Shown here in pieces: positions 51,043 to 62,400 of a stretch of 64,000 nt of DNA (positions are counted from its first letter, which is position 1; each line of letters starts with the position of its first letter). The position numbers and the translations under genes were made by a program. Source of the DNA: Trichoplax adhaerens (Eukaryota > Placozoa > Uniplacotomia > Trichoplacea > Trichoplacidae); contig NW_002060946.1 in NCBI RefSeq assembly GCF_000150275.1, forward strand, positions 8,086,546-8,150,545, given 5' to 3'. Below the pieces are notes generated by a model. The model saw nothing but the letters and a program-made list of their open reading frames with translations, was not told where the DNA came from and made no database searches.

Positions 51043-54000
51043 ATTATAGGCCTTAAAATTTACGCGATGGCATGATAACCGCTTTAAATTGGATGATGCT
51101 ACTCACCGTTAATTTCATGTCGAATTTAGGCCAGTTTAGTTTTATAACAATAATATTGGATTGATCAATTTTTTGGATAAAAGTCAGATCTTAATTTATT
51201 AGCCATTCTTTGTTTTTTCGAGATATTTAAATAGTTATTACCTTGCAATATTAGTAATTTTATTATAGTACTATTTTAATGTTATGGTTCTGTAATGTAT
51301 TGGAGAGATTTATAATATCACATTCAACGATTTAGCCACTATATTTATAACGTACTGGAAAATTAAATGATACGTAACGCTTCGTATAAATTTTAGAGTA
51401 GTTTAATTCACTCTGTTTGTATGCATTAGATCATAACGCGATATTGGCTTTTACTCTAGTGCTTACTGCTTAAAATAACCTACATGCTATTCATGTAGGT
51501 ATAGATATATATGTAGCTATCATTGTAAATATGACTAGTAATGTTGGATAAATTTATAAATAAAATAATATATCATTCTGTATGGATCCATGGACATATC
51601 ATTCATTAGCCATATTCAAAATGACTATATTAATACTTCAAGCATGTTAGCAGCTGAGATATGCCATTTCACACAGTTGCAAGCTAAGTTGACTGGATTG
51701 ATCTATTCTCAACAGATATTAGCATCTGCTATGAGTAAATATAGAATCGATGTAATTCCATCTACATGCAAAAATATCATCTAACGATGCAAATCTCTTA
51801 TGATATAACGAAAATAGTTTTATCATGTCTAATTTATGTAATTTACTTGCTTATCAAAGAAAATATGCAAGGCACATCTAGTATCCTCTTTACTACTCTA
51901 GTTGAAGTGCTATATTGGCTTCATACATTTTACTTTTCATGCGATCTCTATTAGTGGTGTTAATGACTGTCAACGATGCAAAAGTGTATTTGCCGTTCGA
52001 TAAACCAACTTCTACTGGTAAAATAAGGTGATACTAGATAGATTTAAGAAGTAATAGACAATGTACTTTTGGTAATAGTGGATGAGTCTACTAATTTGTT
52101 TAGTACGTACTGTAAATACAAATTGTAGAGTCTCACAGCACAAAAGTACACCAATTTCTATTACTGATAGCCAATAATTATTAGTAGCGTACCGGTAGTT
52201 CTTACCATTTATCATAATGAGCTCGATCGATTCGATATTTCTGTTTCCATTTTCAAGCTATTTGATTACCTACTACAAGTTTATAAACAAGGAGCATACA
52301 ATATAAGAGAAACAAGTATAAAAAATTACGGATTAATTGGAAAGCCCATATCATGGCAATGCTTAATTGGTTAAATGATTGTTCAAAAACTATACCGTAT
52401 CTTTATCCTTAAGGTTACCTTCTTTACAAATTTATTACAAGAGATAGAAAATCAATTCTAAATTATAATTTGTATTTTATAAACTAGTATGGTACCCTTT
52501 CGATAGAAAAAAGCTACTGAGAAGTAAGCCTTGATGACTGCATTTATTTGCAGTTATATATTCACTCTATTTAACAATTGAGCTGGTTAAATAGCTTCTT
52601 TTTAATAATTATAATTGTTGTACCTGTAAGAAGGTGTATAAGAAATGACCTCCCTTAATCGGGTGAAACGCTGTAGTTACTTACTACCATGGTTCTCATA
52701 CATTACATAAAGCAATAAACTTTGCTGCTGTTGGAAGGGTAAAATATTATATGCAAAATTACTGAAAATAAATAATATCTATTTTCTAATGAAGGATCCT
52801 TTGAACTAAGAATATAAATTTTTAATAAAATGTACAGGTATAAAAAGTAATTGACCTGTCATTACACCTTAATAGTTTGAATCTCTATGCTATAGGCTAC
52901 CCATATTCGTTAAATATATCAAATATTGTGCAGCCTATGATTCATCTCCATTACTTTTTTCATGAGAGGTATTAAAATAATAATGTCGAAAATCATAGTC
53001 ATAAAGTGCTATCTAGTTAGGATGAGCTTAACGAATAGCTATCATTCGACATTGATAGTACATAAATAAAGGCTCAAAGTAAGCATATTAATAAATCTAA
53101 TGCTATACCATGAAGAATTTGTGATTGATTAAGTAATATATCTAAAGTTGTACAGTTAAGGATTTGTGGCTGATTAAGTAGAGTAAAAATAAATGTGAAC
53201 TGGCCGATAGGTCTACAATTTTTAGCCTAGAGTCAAATCAAAACTGACTTGACTAAAACTACCGGAATTGTAAAGTGTCCATAGTTCTTCATTCTAGTTA
53301 CTAAAAGTGAGTTAATATATCAACATTTGCTGACATTATGACGTACAATATTTCGAAAAATTTCTGAATATCTTACTATGATGACTATGTATCGAAATGA
53401 AAATCCCACTAGAAAGATCAACATATATACATAAGGAATAGTTTATGAGAATGTAGATAAAAAATATTTATCTAAGGCCAAAATGAATCGTTTGATTTAT
53501 TTCAAGTATATTAATTAAAGTTAAGTTTTTATGCTTGAATTACTGCAATCCAGGGGAAAAGACAAACAGCGATTAAGCTATGAAGCCCTTTAGCTTTATC
53601 TGTCATATAAATTATTTCACCGCAATTAATAATTAATAATTTTATTATTGTTTTAAATATCATTTTTATTGTCAGATATCCTTTCACATTGCCGTCGTAG
53701 TATAAGGTTTTTAGTATCATTGTGTTTAGAGTAATTTCTTTGTGTGCGAAATTGAAGTGAATTAAAATAGCTTTGAATAATCATTTTACCATGAAACGAC
53801 AATCGACTTTTCATAGATTATTTCCCATTTAATTCATAAGAAATATCAATAAAATAATGCTATAATCCACATGAGACAGATCTAGACTAGTAAATATAAT
53901 AATCTAATGATAGACGAAAGCAATTAGAAGATTAAGTATATATATAGCTATTGTTAATTATCGAAAGCACTTGCATATTATGTATTTTACCGTATTACTT

Positions 54001-54753
54001 CACATGAAAAGTATAGAATTTATGATTTATACCTACGGAAAGAATAAATCTATACAGTATTTGACCTTTTCATTACCTTAACATGAGAGAGCGGAGCTAC
54101 CACCATAGGTAGTGGATGAAGGTATTATGATTTATTAGTGAAATGATAGGATGTTAACAATGATGAAGCGCAAATCTTATTTATGGAACGGCAGTACAGT
54201 ACTAGAGATAAAAAATGAATGATTCTTTATAAGTGATCTTTGTATAATTAAAGGTAAGTATAAAAACCTAACTCTAGCTTGTTCTAAATGAATACATAAT
54301 GATTTATTGACGAAGTTTCGGAATGTAAACAAGATGAGACACAAATCTTATTAATAGTATACGAGTAGGACTAAAGGTGGTAGATAATTTATATATGATC
54401 CTTATAAACCATCTTGCATAATTAATACCGGTAGTAACATCCGAATATCTATGCCTATATTGTTTATTCAAAATTATTAATTCAGGATTACTTTCGTATT
54501 TACATACAATCTAAACTACTCTGGATATGTTACGTTCAGAATTATAATCAGTAATTCGGTATCATTATTTATTTCTATAAATAAAACAAAGACGCAACAT
54601 CATAAGCAACTAGTAATGAAATAATCATTCGGAAGTTGTATCAAATTGTTTGTACATTTTATGAGTAATTTTTGAAGGTGTTATACTGTATATCAAAGAA
54701 AGCACTCCTTAACATTATGTCAACCAATTAATTTACTAAGTAAATCTGCCCCC
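51043..54753. other. Gene-free stretch between the peptide genes
   Basis: AT-rich. The left end is 3' UTR of precursor A, with a possible AATAAA at 51559-51564. Open frames at 51590-51784, 51766-51954, 52012-52215 and 53529-53720 show no signal peptide followed by a pro-region, and no domain. Two loosely similar ~170-bp segments (54127 and 54299, sharing 'gatttatt..atgatga/gcacaaatcttatt') suggest an old duplication. Confidence 0.45.
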
Positions 54754-55131
54754 ATGACCAAAGCCGTTTCATCTGAAGTTTTGGATTATTCATCTGATTC
54801 TTATCGTGGCCTAATTTCATATTCCACAATGGTAGGCTATTGCTATTGGCATCACAGTTTGATAATCAATAGACTACATATATTATGCTTTCGGTCAATT
54901 ATATTATTACTCATTAATGGACAATATTTCGGTCCATCTTGTTTAAAGGCTCATAATGATATTTTGGCAGATTATACAATTTAGGTACTGAATGGATCTA
55001 TCCTTTTCTAGCCTTCCGTATTGCACTCCGCTAAAACTAATTTTAAAAGCTCCATTATGCCCCATTACTATAGCAGCTACCGGTACTATGAAGGCCAGAA
55101 AATGGTCTTATGGTACTATTCTATAAGCTAA
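54754..55131 (+). CDS. Possible 65-aa two-exon peptide gene, not recognised
   Basis: Exons 54754-54831 (26 codons, ending before gtaggc) and 55012-55131 (39 codons plus stop) join in phase 0 after a tatccttttctag acceptor. Exon 1 is Ser/Tyr-rich (VLDYSSDSYRG). Exon 2 is rich in Tyr and Ser (PHYYSSYRYYEG). There is no signal peptide, so it differs from the two flanking precursor genes even though its small exons are arranged alike. Frame agreement across one intron can occur by chance. Low confidence. Confidence 0.25.
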
Positions 55132-55815
55132 TATTCGCAATTTACCCTAGCACTCGAAATTGTCTGAAGACCATCTTATAGACTCCATAGCAACGATAAC
55201 TGCTAAATTATTCAATTCTTAGTGATATTATTAAAGTACTCTTCTATATTTAATACTGCGTATGAACTAGTTGATTTCAATGTGATTATAAAATATCTTC
55301 AAACGTTTACCATGTAAAACAGTACTATGGTAATAAAATGCTATTCTTAAATCACCGTTAAAGTCTTTTAAAATTAACCGCTGCTATCCTAGAAAAGACA
55401 ATACATGCATTAGCAATTAACAAATGAAGTTACTCAGTTGTATTACGTTTATCTATATCTAGAAGAATAATATATGAATAAAATAACATTTCTTTTTTGT
55501 CTTAGCAAAAGTATTCAAGTAGCTAAATCTCCACGAAATTACAAACATTTTACTTTGTCTCATAATAAGGTACGAAGTGATTAGTAGTGAGTTTGATTAC
55601 GTGTAGTAATAAAATTGACAGGTCTTATTGGTAGAAATAAGTTAGTTTTTTACTAACAAAATTGTGTTTGCAAGTATATATTGAGTACGGATCACATAAT
55701 AGTATGAATCGATTAACAATATTGTGTCTTATTTACTTTTGAAATTAACTAGCGTAAGAAATTTATCGATCACTGTCTAACTTCTCTCTTCATGATTACA
55801 GGTGCAAATAGGAAA
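55132..55815. promoter_or_regulatory. Upstream region of precursor B, ending in a 5' UTR intron acceptor
   Basis: No open frame of note. The region ends in a pyrimidine-rich acceptor (cttctctcttcatgattacag, ending 55801) fifteen bases before the ATG. The first, non-coding exon and the promoter must lie further left; their positions are not determinable. Confidence 0.4.
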
Positions 55816-56315
55816 ATGAACATTAAATTGGCCTTGATAGCGTCGCTGTTTCTCTTTGCGGTGGCAAATGCTACCGAAGAAAATTACTCTGAATTCGAAA
55901 ATCAATTAAAGGAAGAAGATGCAACCGATGATGCAACTCTCATGGATAAAGATGAAGGCGATGAAGATGATGAGACTGAGCAGCCAGTGGATATGATTGA
56001 TGCTGATAAGGACCGCGAAGAGCTTGAAACACCAATGAAAAAATCGGTTAGTGTTTAGTATGCATTAATTGCTATAGCTTTTGTATCCCGTGACTAGTAA
56101 GTAATTTGCCTGCTTTTGAATATATTCCACTATTGTTATTAATATGAATTTTTATTACTGAATATTTTGGCATTTCTCAACTTAATGCCTATTTCTAAAT
56201 TAAAATATAGTTCTGGTGGCGCCGTCGTCGTCGTCGTCGTCATGATCGTCGTCGAGTTATCATTATTCCTCAACGTCCATTTTGGCGTCGTCGCAGCCAT
56301 TTTCATGTACCATAA
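55816..56315 (+). CDS. Secreted cationic peptide precursor B (Arg/Trp-rich mature peptide)
   Basis: Coding exons 55816-56046 (77 codons) and 56211-56315 (34 codons plus stop) join in phase 0 (gttagt donor, aaaatatag acceptor); 111 aa. I chose the ATG at 55816, not the in-frame one at 55792, because a strong acceptor (ttctctcttcatgattacag) ends at 55801; the upstream ATG lies inside that intron end. Residues 1-19 are a clean signal peptide (MNIKLALIASLFLFAVANA). The pro-region then carries 25 Asp/Glu against six basic residues and ends PMKKS. The last exon encodes FWW, seven Arg, HD, three Arg, VIIIPQRPFW, three Arg and SHFHVP: 14 Arg, three Trp and one acidic residue in 34. Arg/Trp-rich peptides of this kind are typical membrane-active antimicrobials, and the acidic piece would neutralise the peptide until cleavage. 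A DNA-condensing or matrix role is the alternative. Confidence 0.72.
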
Positions 56316-58546
56316 AACGTTTAGAATGCAGACAAGATAAGGTTACTTCGTACTCCCCTTAATAGTATGTAAAGTGCAGGTAGTTCATAGTAGCATTAGA
56401 GACAGCATATTTACCTTATGCAAAACTAGATAGATAATTGTTATTACTTATGAGGATTTATGTCAAAGTAGAATATACAAAATTCTGCACGCGTAATTCA
56501 TAAATAGGCGAAATTGAAATACCTATGTCTAAAAATGCAGATATTGGCCATACTATTTTATGTATTTTTATCAATATTTTATAATTTACGCAACCGTTAT
56601 CTTTGTTTGATTGAGAAATAAATCTTTAAAATTTAAATTTCTTGGATCAATCATTGATATTGAGGAAAGTGAACAATTTAAATTCCATTGCTTTAGAGAT
56701 GTTTAAATTTAGTAATGGCTCTATGGTCTCATAGATACGCTTTCAAATAAACGCATTTAGCTGCAATAAATAGTACATGTCGTGATGATATACCGTAGTA
56801 TTTATTGAGCGATATCATTAATAATCCGGGATAATATTGAGATTATAGTGTCCTCATTTTTGTTAGTAACCAATTAATCATGAAAGACCTAACAATAACT
56901 ATTGAGAAGGTTAACTGTCAACAAATTCATAGAATGCTTAGGCTTACATTAATCATAATTTACATATATTTAAGTTGATTATAGTCATTAGAAAATATAA
57001 AAATTTGTCGATGAATAGTCATGTTATTAACGCTTGAAACAAACACTATTGTTATGAGAAAGTAAACTATGTTCAACTAGATCTTAATAACATTATATTT
57101 TGATTCTTTACTGAGAATAAATTACATCAGATGTGCGCAAAGATGAAAAAGTAAAACATTTCGTGAATAAGAATGCATCATTTTAACTTATCAAAAGACC
57201 GAACTCTCCATTAGAAAGGTTTCTTTTGGCACATAACTATAAATGCTGTAATTCTAAATATGAAAGCTTGACTTTAATTTATTACTACTAAGGATGATAT
57301 TTAGTTATGATTTAAATTCTTACCAATGATAAAGACAGCCTTAAGAGATCGTGAATAACTCACAAAAAATTACCATTCCCGGATTGATGTTATTTTCTCC
57401 TTTCGACTACTGTATGGCATTAAACAATTTACAAGTTGATTAGATTTGTAAACCTATCAATATTGCAATGCAATATCAATACCAGAATCAGTGTTCATTT
57501 TAGTTAGGAGAATTTCTTCATATTATTTATAACGAAATGTATACTCCGTAAACAAGTAATGTTAAGAGTAAATAGTGCTAAATGTGTGCAAGTCTTAGCG
57601 TATCCTCTAATAGAGTTTACTACACAAATAAACGTAAATTACTGCATTTGTTCTATGCATACGAGTACAAACTACGCGAATCCTTTCTTTATTAATTATT
57701 TGAATTGTATTCCGAATTTTTTCTAAATAATAGGTTAGTAAAGCTCAACAGAAAATTTATATATTCTTCTAGAACTATTTGTGCTACGCTTCTTATGATT
57801 ACATTTGCTAACAGCAATGTATGCGGTATTAAAATTTGCAAATATATTGCTATTTTAACATTCTAACTGTAAAATAATAAAAGCTGCATAAATCAGGGCA
57901 TGAAATATTTGATGATAATAGTTACTATAAACTTTAATGAATGCATTATATCCAAAGTCTAGTAATAATCTATTTACTATAGCTAAACTTCATTTATATG
58001 GTACATTGTTCTTCCATTTGTATACAATCTGCATCATCTGGACGAAAATTAATTATTCCATAGTATAATACGATCTGGTTAACTTTTTCCCCAATAAATG
58101 TAATGAAAGGCATAATTAGGGCTGTACGTCAAGAACAACAACTCCATGCTTAAGCATCTCTTTTATTTTCTTTCACTTGAATTAATGTTACTAAACTTTC
58201 TATACCGAATGTACCGCAATTAATATGATTAAAGGATATTCGTGGAAGTATAGGCAGTTTGAGACTTGTCAAGTTCATTAACGTCAAGACCATGATTAGC
58301 GTTTATATTTTTGATCTGTGGTACGATCATACAATGATGAATGGTCAGCATTTTATTCTTGTATTCACAAATTAATTTCCCCGGCGTATAACTCAAAACA
58401 CTTGCAGACTTTACCACAGGGTAAATTGGACAAAGAAGTTTGGCTCCAATACCAGTTCAATGTCTTTAATTTACTGAATAACTTTAACTATTTAACGAAG
58501 ACCGTAACGATTATCTCGAATTCAAGATTAAGTTCCAGAATTAACC
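56316..58546. other. Gene-free stretch upstream of the GPCR
   Basis: AT-rich, with the 3' UTR of precursor B on the left. No coding frame, RNA gene or repeat recognised. The open frame at 58318-58677 overlaps the GPCR start in another frame. Confidence 0.5.
56617..56622 (+). promoter_or_regulatory. Candidate polyadenylation signal of precursor B
   Basis: AATAAA ~300 nt after the stop codon, within ttgagaaataaatcttt. Plausible by position, but the hexamer is frequent here. Confidence 0.35.
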
Positions 58547-59491
58547 ATGGCTTATATTTTTTTGGCTGCAGTAGGAGGATTTGGCGCTTTATTATGTTTT
58601 TCTCTAGTGATATTTACGTTAAGCCGCCGCCAGCTACGGTCACCAAGTTATGCTTCCTTTATAAGCTTATGTACTAATGGGATACTCTTTGGTAGTTTGT
58701 ATTTAATGCCAAGGTATGGCACAGATTTTTCTCGTGATACTCCTGTAATTTGCCATATGTTACCACGATTAGGTCAAGCACTTTTACTTAATGTTGGTCT
58801 CCACGTTTCTGTAATGACTATTGAACGATATTTCGCTATCGTATATCCATTCAAATACCAACGATTTATAACTAGAGGAACTGTAATGGTTATCATCTTA
58901 TTTTTATGGTTTCTGGTTATTGGCTTGCAAGCAATTGTTAGTGGACTCGAATTCATTCAAATTAATCAGACAGTTGCTAATAAATGTGCTTATAGTAGAG
59001 GATTCGAAAACACCAGCAATCTTATTAATGCCGGATTTAGCGTTGCATTAAGCTGCTTAACGCTAATCATCTTAATTTACGTATATACACTTGTTTTAAT
59101 CATCATAAGACGCCACCAAGACAAGATTCGTCGGCAACTTACTCTATCGAATCCAGATAAAATAGCAGTTAAAACTCGTAAAAAAGCAGTATTACAAACT
59201 GGTTTGCTTTTTGGTGTTTACTTGGTCTTCTTTTTACCTTTTCTTTTTGTGACTGCTTTTTTACCTCGTTTGCCATTCAGCAAGCCGTTATATTATTTTT
59301 ATATCAACGTTTTGCGAAATATGGCGTTCATTTTTCCGTTTATTCAACCCTTGTTATATTTAAAATTTACGGCTAATATTAACAGAGAGTTAAAAAGCAT
59401 TCTAGGAAATCTTTCAGTACATAAAAGTGCTGCTAGTAATCCGAATATTGCTATACTTACTTTTGAAAAATCGATAGGTATGCAGATATAG
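58547..59491 (+). CDS. Rhodopsin-type (class A) G-protein-coupled receptor, orphan
   Basis: Intronless, 314 aa, with seven hydrophobic segments beginning at about residues 3, 38, 75, 103, 155, 212 and 247. A Cys before TM3 (VICHML) and one in the second extracellular loop (NKCAYSRG) can form the family disulphide. TM3 ends IERYFAIVYPF, an ERY version of the DRY motif. TM6 carries FFLPFLF. TM7 ends IQPLLYL in place of NPxxY. The N-terminus is only a few residues long. TM1 and TM2 lack the usual GN..V and LAxxD residues. The C-terminal tail is ~45 residues. The ligand cannot be predicted; placozoans carry large lineage-specific sets of such receptors. All seven helices are intact, so I do not call it a pseudogene. 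Confidence 0.88.
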   Translation: MAYIFLAAVGGFGALLCFSLVIFTLSRRQLRSPSYASFISLCTNGILFGSLYLMPRYGTDFSRDTPVICHMLPRLGQALLLNVGLHVSVMTIERYFAIVYPFKYQRFITRGTVMVIILFLWFLVIGLQAIVSGLEFIQINQTVANKCAYSRGFENTSNLINAGFSVALSCLTLIILIYVYTLVLIIIRRHQDKIRRQLTLSNPDKIAVKTRKKAVLQTGLLFGVYLVFFLPFLFVTAFLPRLPFSKPLYYFYINVLRNMAFIFPFIQPLLYLKFTANINRELKSILGNLSVHKSAASNPNIAILTFEKSIGMQI

Positions 59492-62400
59492 CAAGATTTA
59501 AAACCGTACGTGATCATGTACTTGGGTGTAGGATTGAACAACTATTCTGTGCCTATTTTATTTCTTAGCGACATAGTTACAAGCAGTTTCAGATAGATTG
59601 GTCTATTTTGCTGTCTTTATTACTCAAGATAGAATAATATCTGTTGGGTTTGGATTAGCAAGACTGATCTAAATAGTCACTACCGAGTACAGCCAATAAT
59701 TGTATGATTACTGATACATTGATATACTTTTGCGCATTTATAATATAGTTTAAAATTTTTAAATGGCTTATTCGATATCGATATAGTTTCTTAAGTACTC
59801 TTATATGTACACAATCCATAACTGTAGATAAAAGTTACGGTAGCCAATTCAAAATTATCCAAGATAAGTTCAAGCTCGCGAGAATCTCGTAGACTATTAG
59901 TAGTAGGCGTAATTAAATTTTAAATTATCTATCCCTGGTAGTACACACGGTGCCGCAAATGTACTAAGATTTTGTAGTAATTTGGTACTATACCGCTTTA
60001 TACACGTACAGTATATCCTTATTAAACTCGTCATTTTATTGAATAATGATTACCGTGGCATTAATAGAGGAAATTGAGAATTTACTCTTTTCTATAGGCG
60101 ACAGAAACTGAAATAACTGAAATGAAGTAGTTTCTTTGTTTACTATTAATTATTACTAATTTACTATCCTAAGAAGTGAAAAATGCTACTATATCTGTAA
60201 TTAAGTCAATTGATGCAAATGAAATAAAGACAGTGCATTCGCACCTCCTGCTAAGATATATTGATACAGATGGATTTTCTGAACATAATCTACTGGTATA
60301 AAATAATTATTGAATCATAATATCCCATATATAGAATAAAACTAATAGACGCATATCCTTTTACCTATCTGAGATATTATTGAAGTTTCGTTATTAACTT
60401 AAAATTATGGATAGTACCATAATAGACTCCATGAAATGATCAAGATCGAACGCGTAGGATATTTACAGAGCATGCATTCATATAACTTAAACAATTAATA
60501 AGCTATGGTATATTATAGGCTGTTATCATCACAACGTTATATTGACTATCTGCCATTTTTTTCCTATCAGTAGAGTTGTTAGATGGATTATTTATAAGAA
60601 TTATAAGAATAAAGTATTTTACTGTCTCTTCATTAAAAATGTGTTTACATATATCGGTTCAAGTAGGTAAGATTACTCCAATCGTATATAATTTCATAAA
60701 TCACAACTCATGGTATGCTATGATGTAAATTAGACGTATTTTCGTGCTTTACTATCCATGACATAAAGCCAAGTTATCCTAACATTCTCATAATTAATTG
60801 TGAATTGTAATTTTTCGCAACTAGATCTATCTTAATATCAAAATGACTTAAAGATCTTATACGCATATAGCAAGTTGTGATATAACTGATCATGAAAATC
60901 CAAAAGTTATAGAAAATTAAAACTTTATTAGATCTTTATACAAATATAATCTACGCACGCCTCTACTCTAGCTGAATATAACTACTAAACACTTCTAGAA
61001 AGAACTAATAGAATAATCTAAGCTGCCAGCTCGTATACTTTTGGTAACATTTACAACGACAATCAGCATAGTTGCAACATTCTACCATATTTTATAGATA
61101 TTCAGATTATTACTAGTGACACCATTTTAAAGCGGATCATCATCAATCCAATGTTGAAACTACTAAAGTATTTACGTACGCATAATTTTTACTAGTTAGA
61201 GTACGATAAACTAGCCATATCATAATATATGAGTATGAATTACAGTTCTATTTTTACCTCTAACCTCAATAGTAACTCGAAACCCTACTGTACAGTGTAT
61301 AATCATCTGTACTCTAGCGTAGAATCTTTCATTACAGTCCATGCTTATGAACTACTAAATATGTATTAAGTATTAAGAAAAAATATCGAAAGTCACGCTA
61401 CCGTATATCATACTAAACATGGCTAATAGTCTACAATCCCAATACAAAGTTACGTTACAGGCAACTATGAAGATTTTACTTCCATATCCGGCTTCAATAA
61501 TTATCATTGCACTAAAAGCTTGAGCTCATAGGATCATGATGTGATTGTTATATTACTATAGAATTAAATATTAATTTGTTGAAATTTTATTTGTTGACAC
61601 CTGGATACTAATGTAAACATAGCTATCGAATGATCAAAGGCATAAATTAACTAAAATTAGCTTTGTAATACCCGTTGTAAAAGAGATACAGTTAAATTTT
61701 ACTTAGTCTACGTTGATTAGATTGCCAAATTTTATAAGTATATATACGTATTTTGACGATACTTCATTATCCTGAACGTAAGTCTATTCTACATAGGCAA
61801 GTGGCTTGTTAATCTTAGTAGAGCGATAGGAATGTGGCCATTTCTAGAGATTATTAAAACAACATTAGACGAATCCTTATATATCATAGGATATTATATG
61901 TAGCCATCTAGAATGGATACTTACGTAACATCGACACACAATTGTTAATCCAATCATATTTGAACTCATTATTTTAATATTGCTCTCAGGCAGATTAGAC
62001 TGACTTGACAAATAAATAGGATATTTTGGTAGAGCAAGATACTCAAGCCATTTTACTTCGTACTTGAATTGATCGTATAATAGAATAATTATAAAAGAAT
62101 GAATTTTTGGCTGATCTTGATCGCGTCTTACTTCTCTTGATAATTACTTACGCTGCTAAGATCATTTTGAATTCAAAAATCAAGTAACGAAAAAGAAAAC
62201 ATAATTAAAGTTAGCGATGTTGGCGATAAGAGTGTTGTAAGACAGTGAAATATCGTATTCTAAGTTGATAATATATTTAGTAATGTCTACCGTAGATATT
62301 GCGTTTATTTACACGTAGGTATTGTGTTCAACGTGTAATAGATATTTCGTTAGAGGCTTAAGTATTAAATACGAATATAGCTAGCTTAGTAACTGTATCG

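Noticed and set aside
55792-55815. Upstream in-frame ATG of precursor B
   Set aside because: It lies within the pyrimidine-rich end of an intron, just before its AG. The next ATG begins a clean signal peptide.
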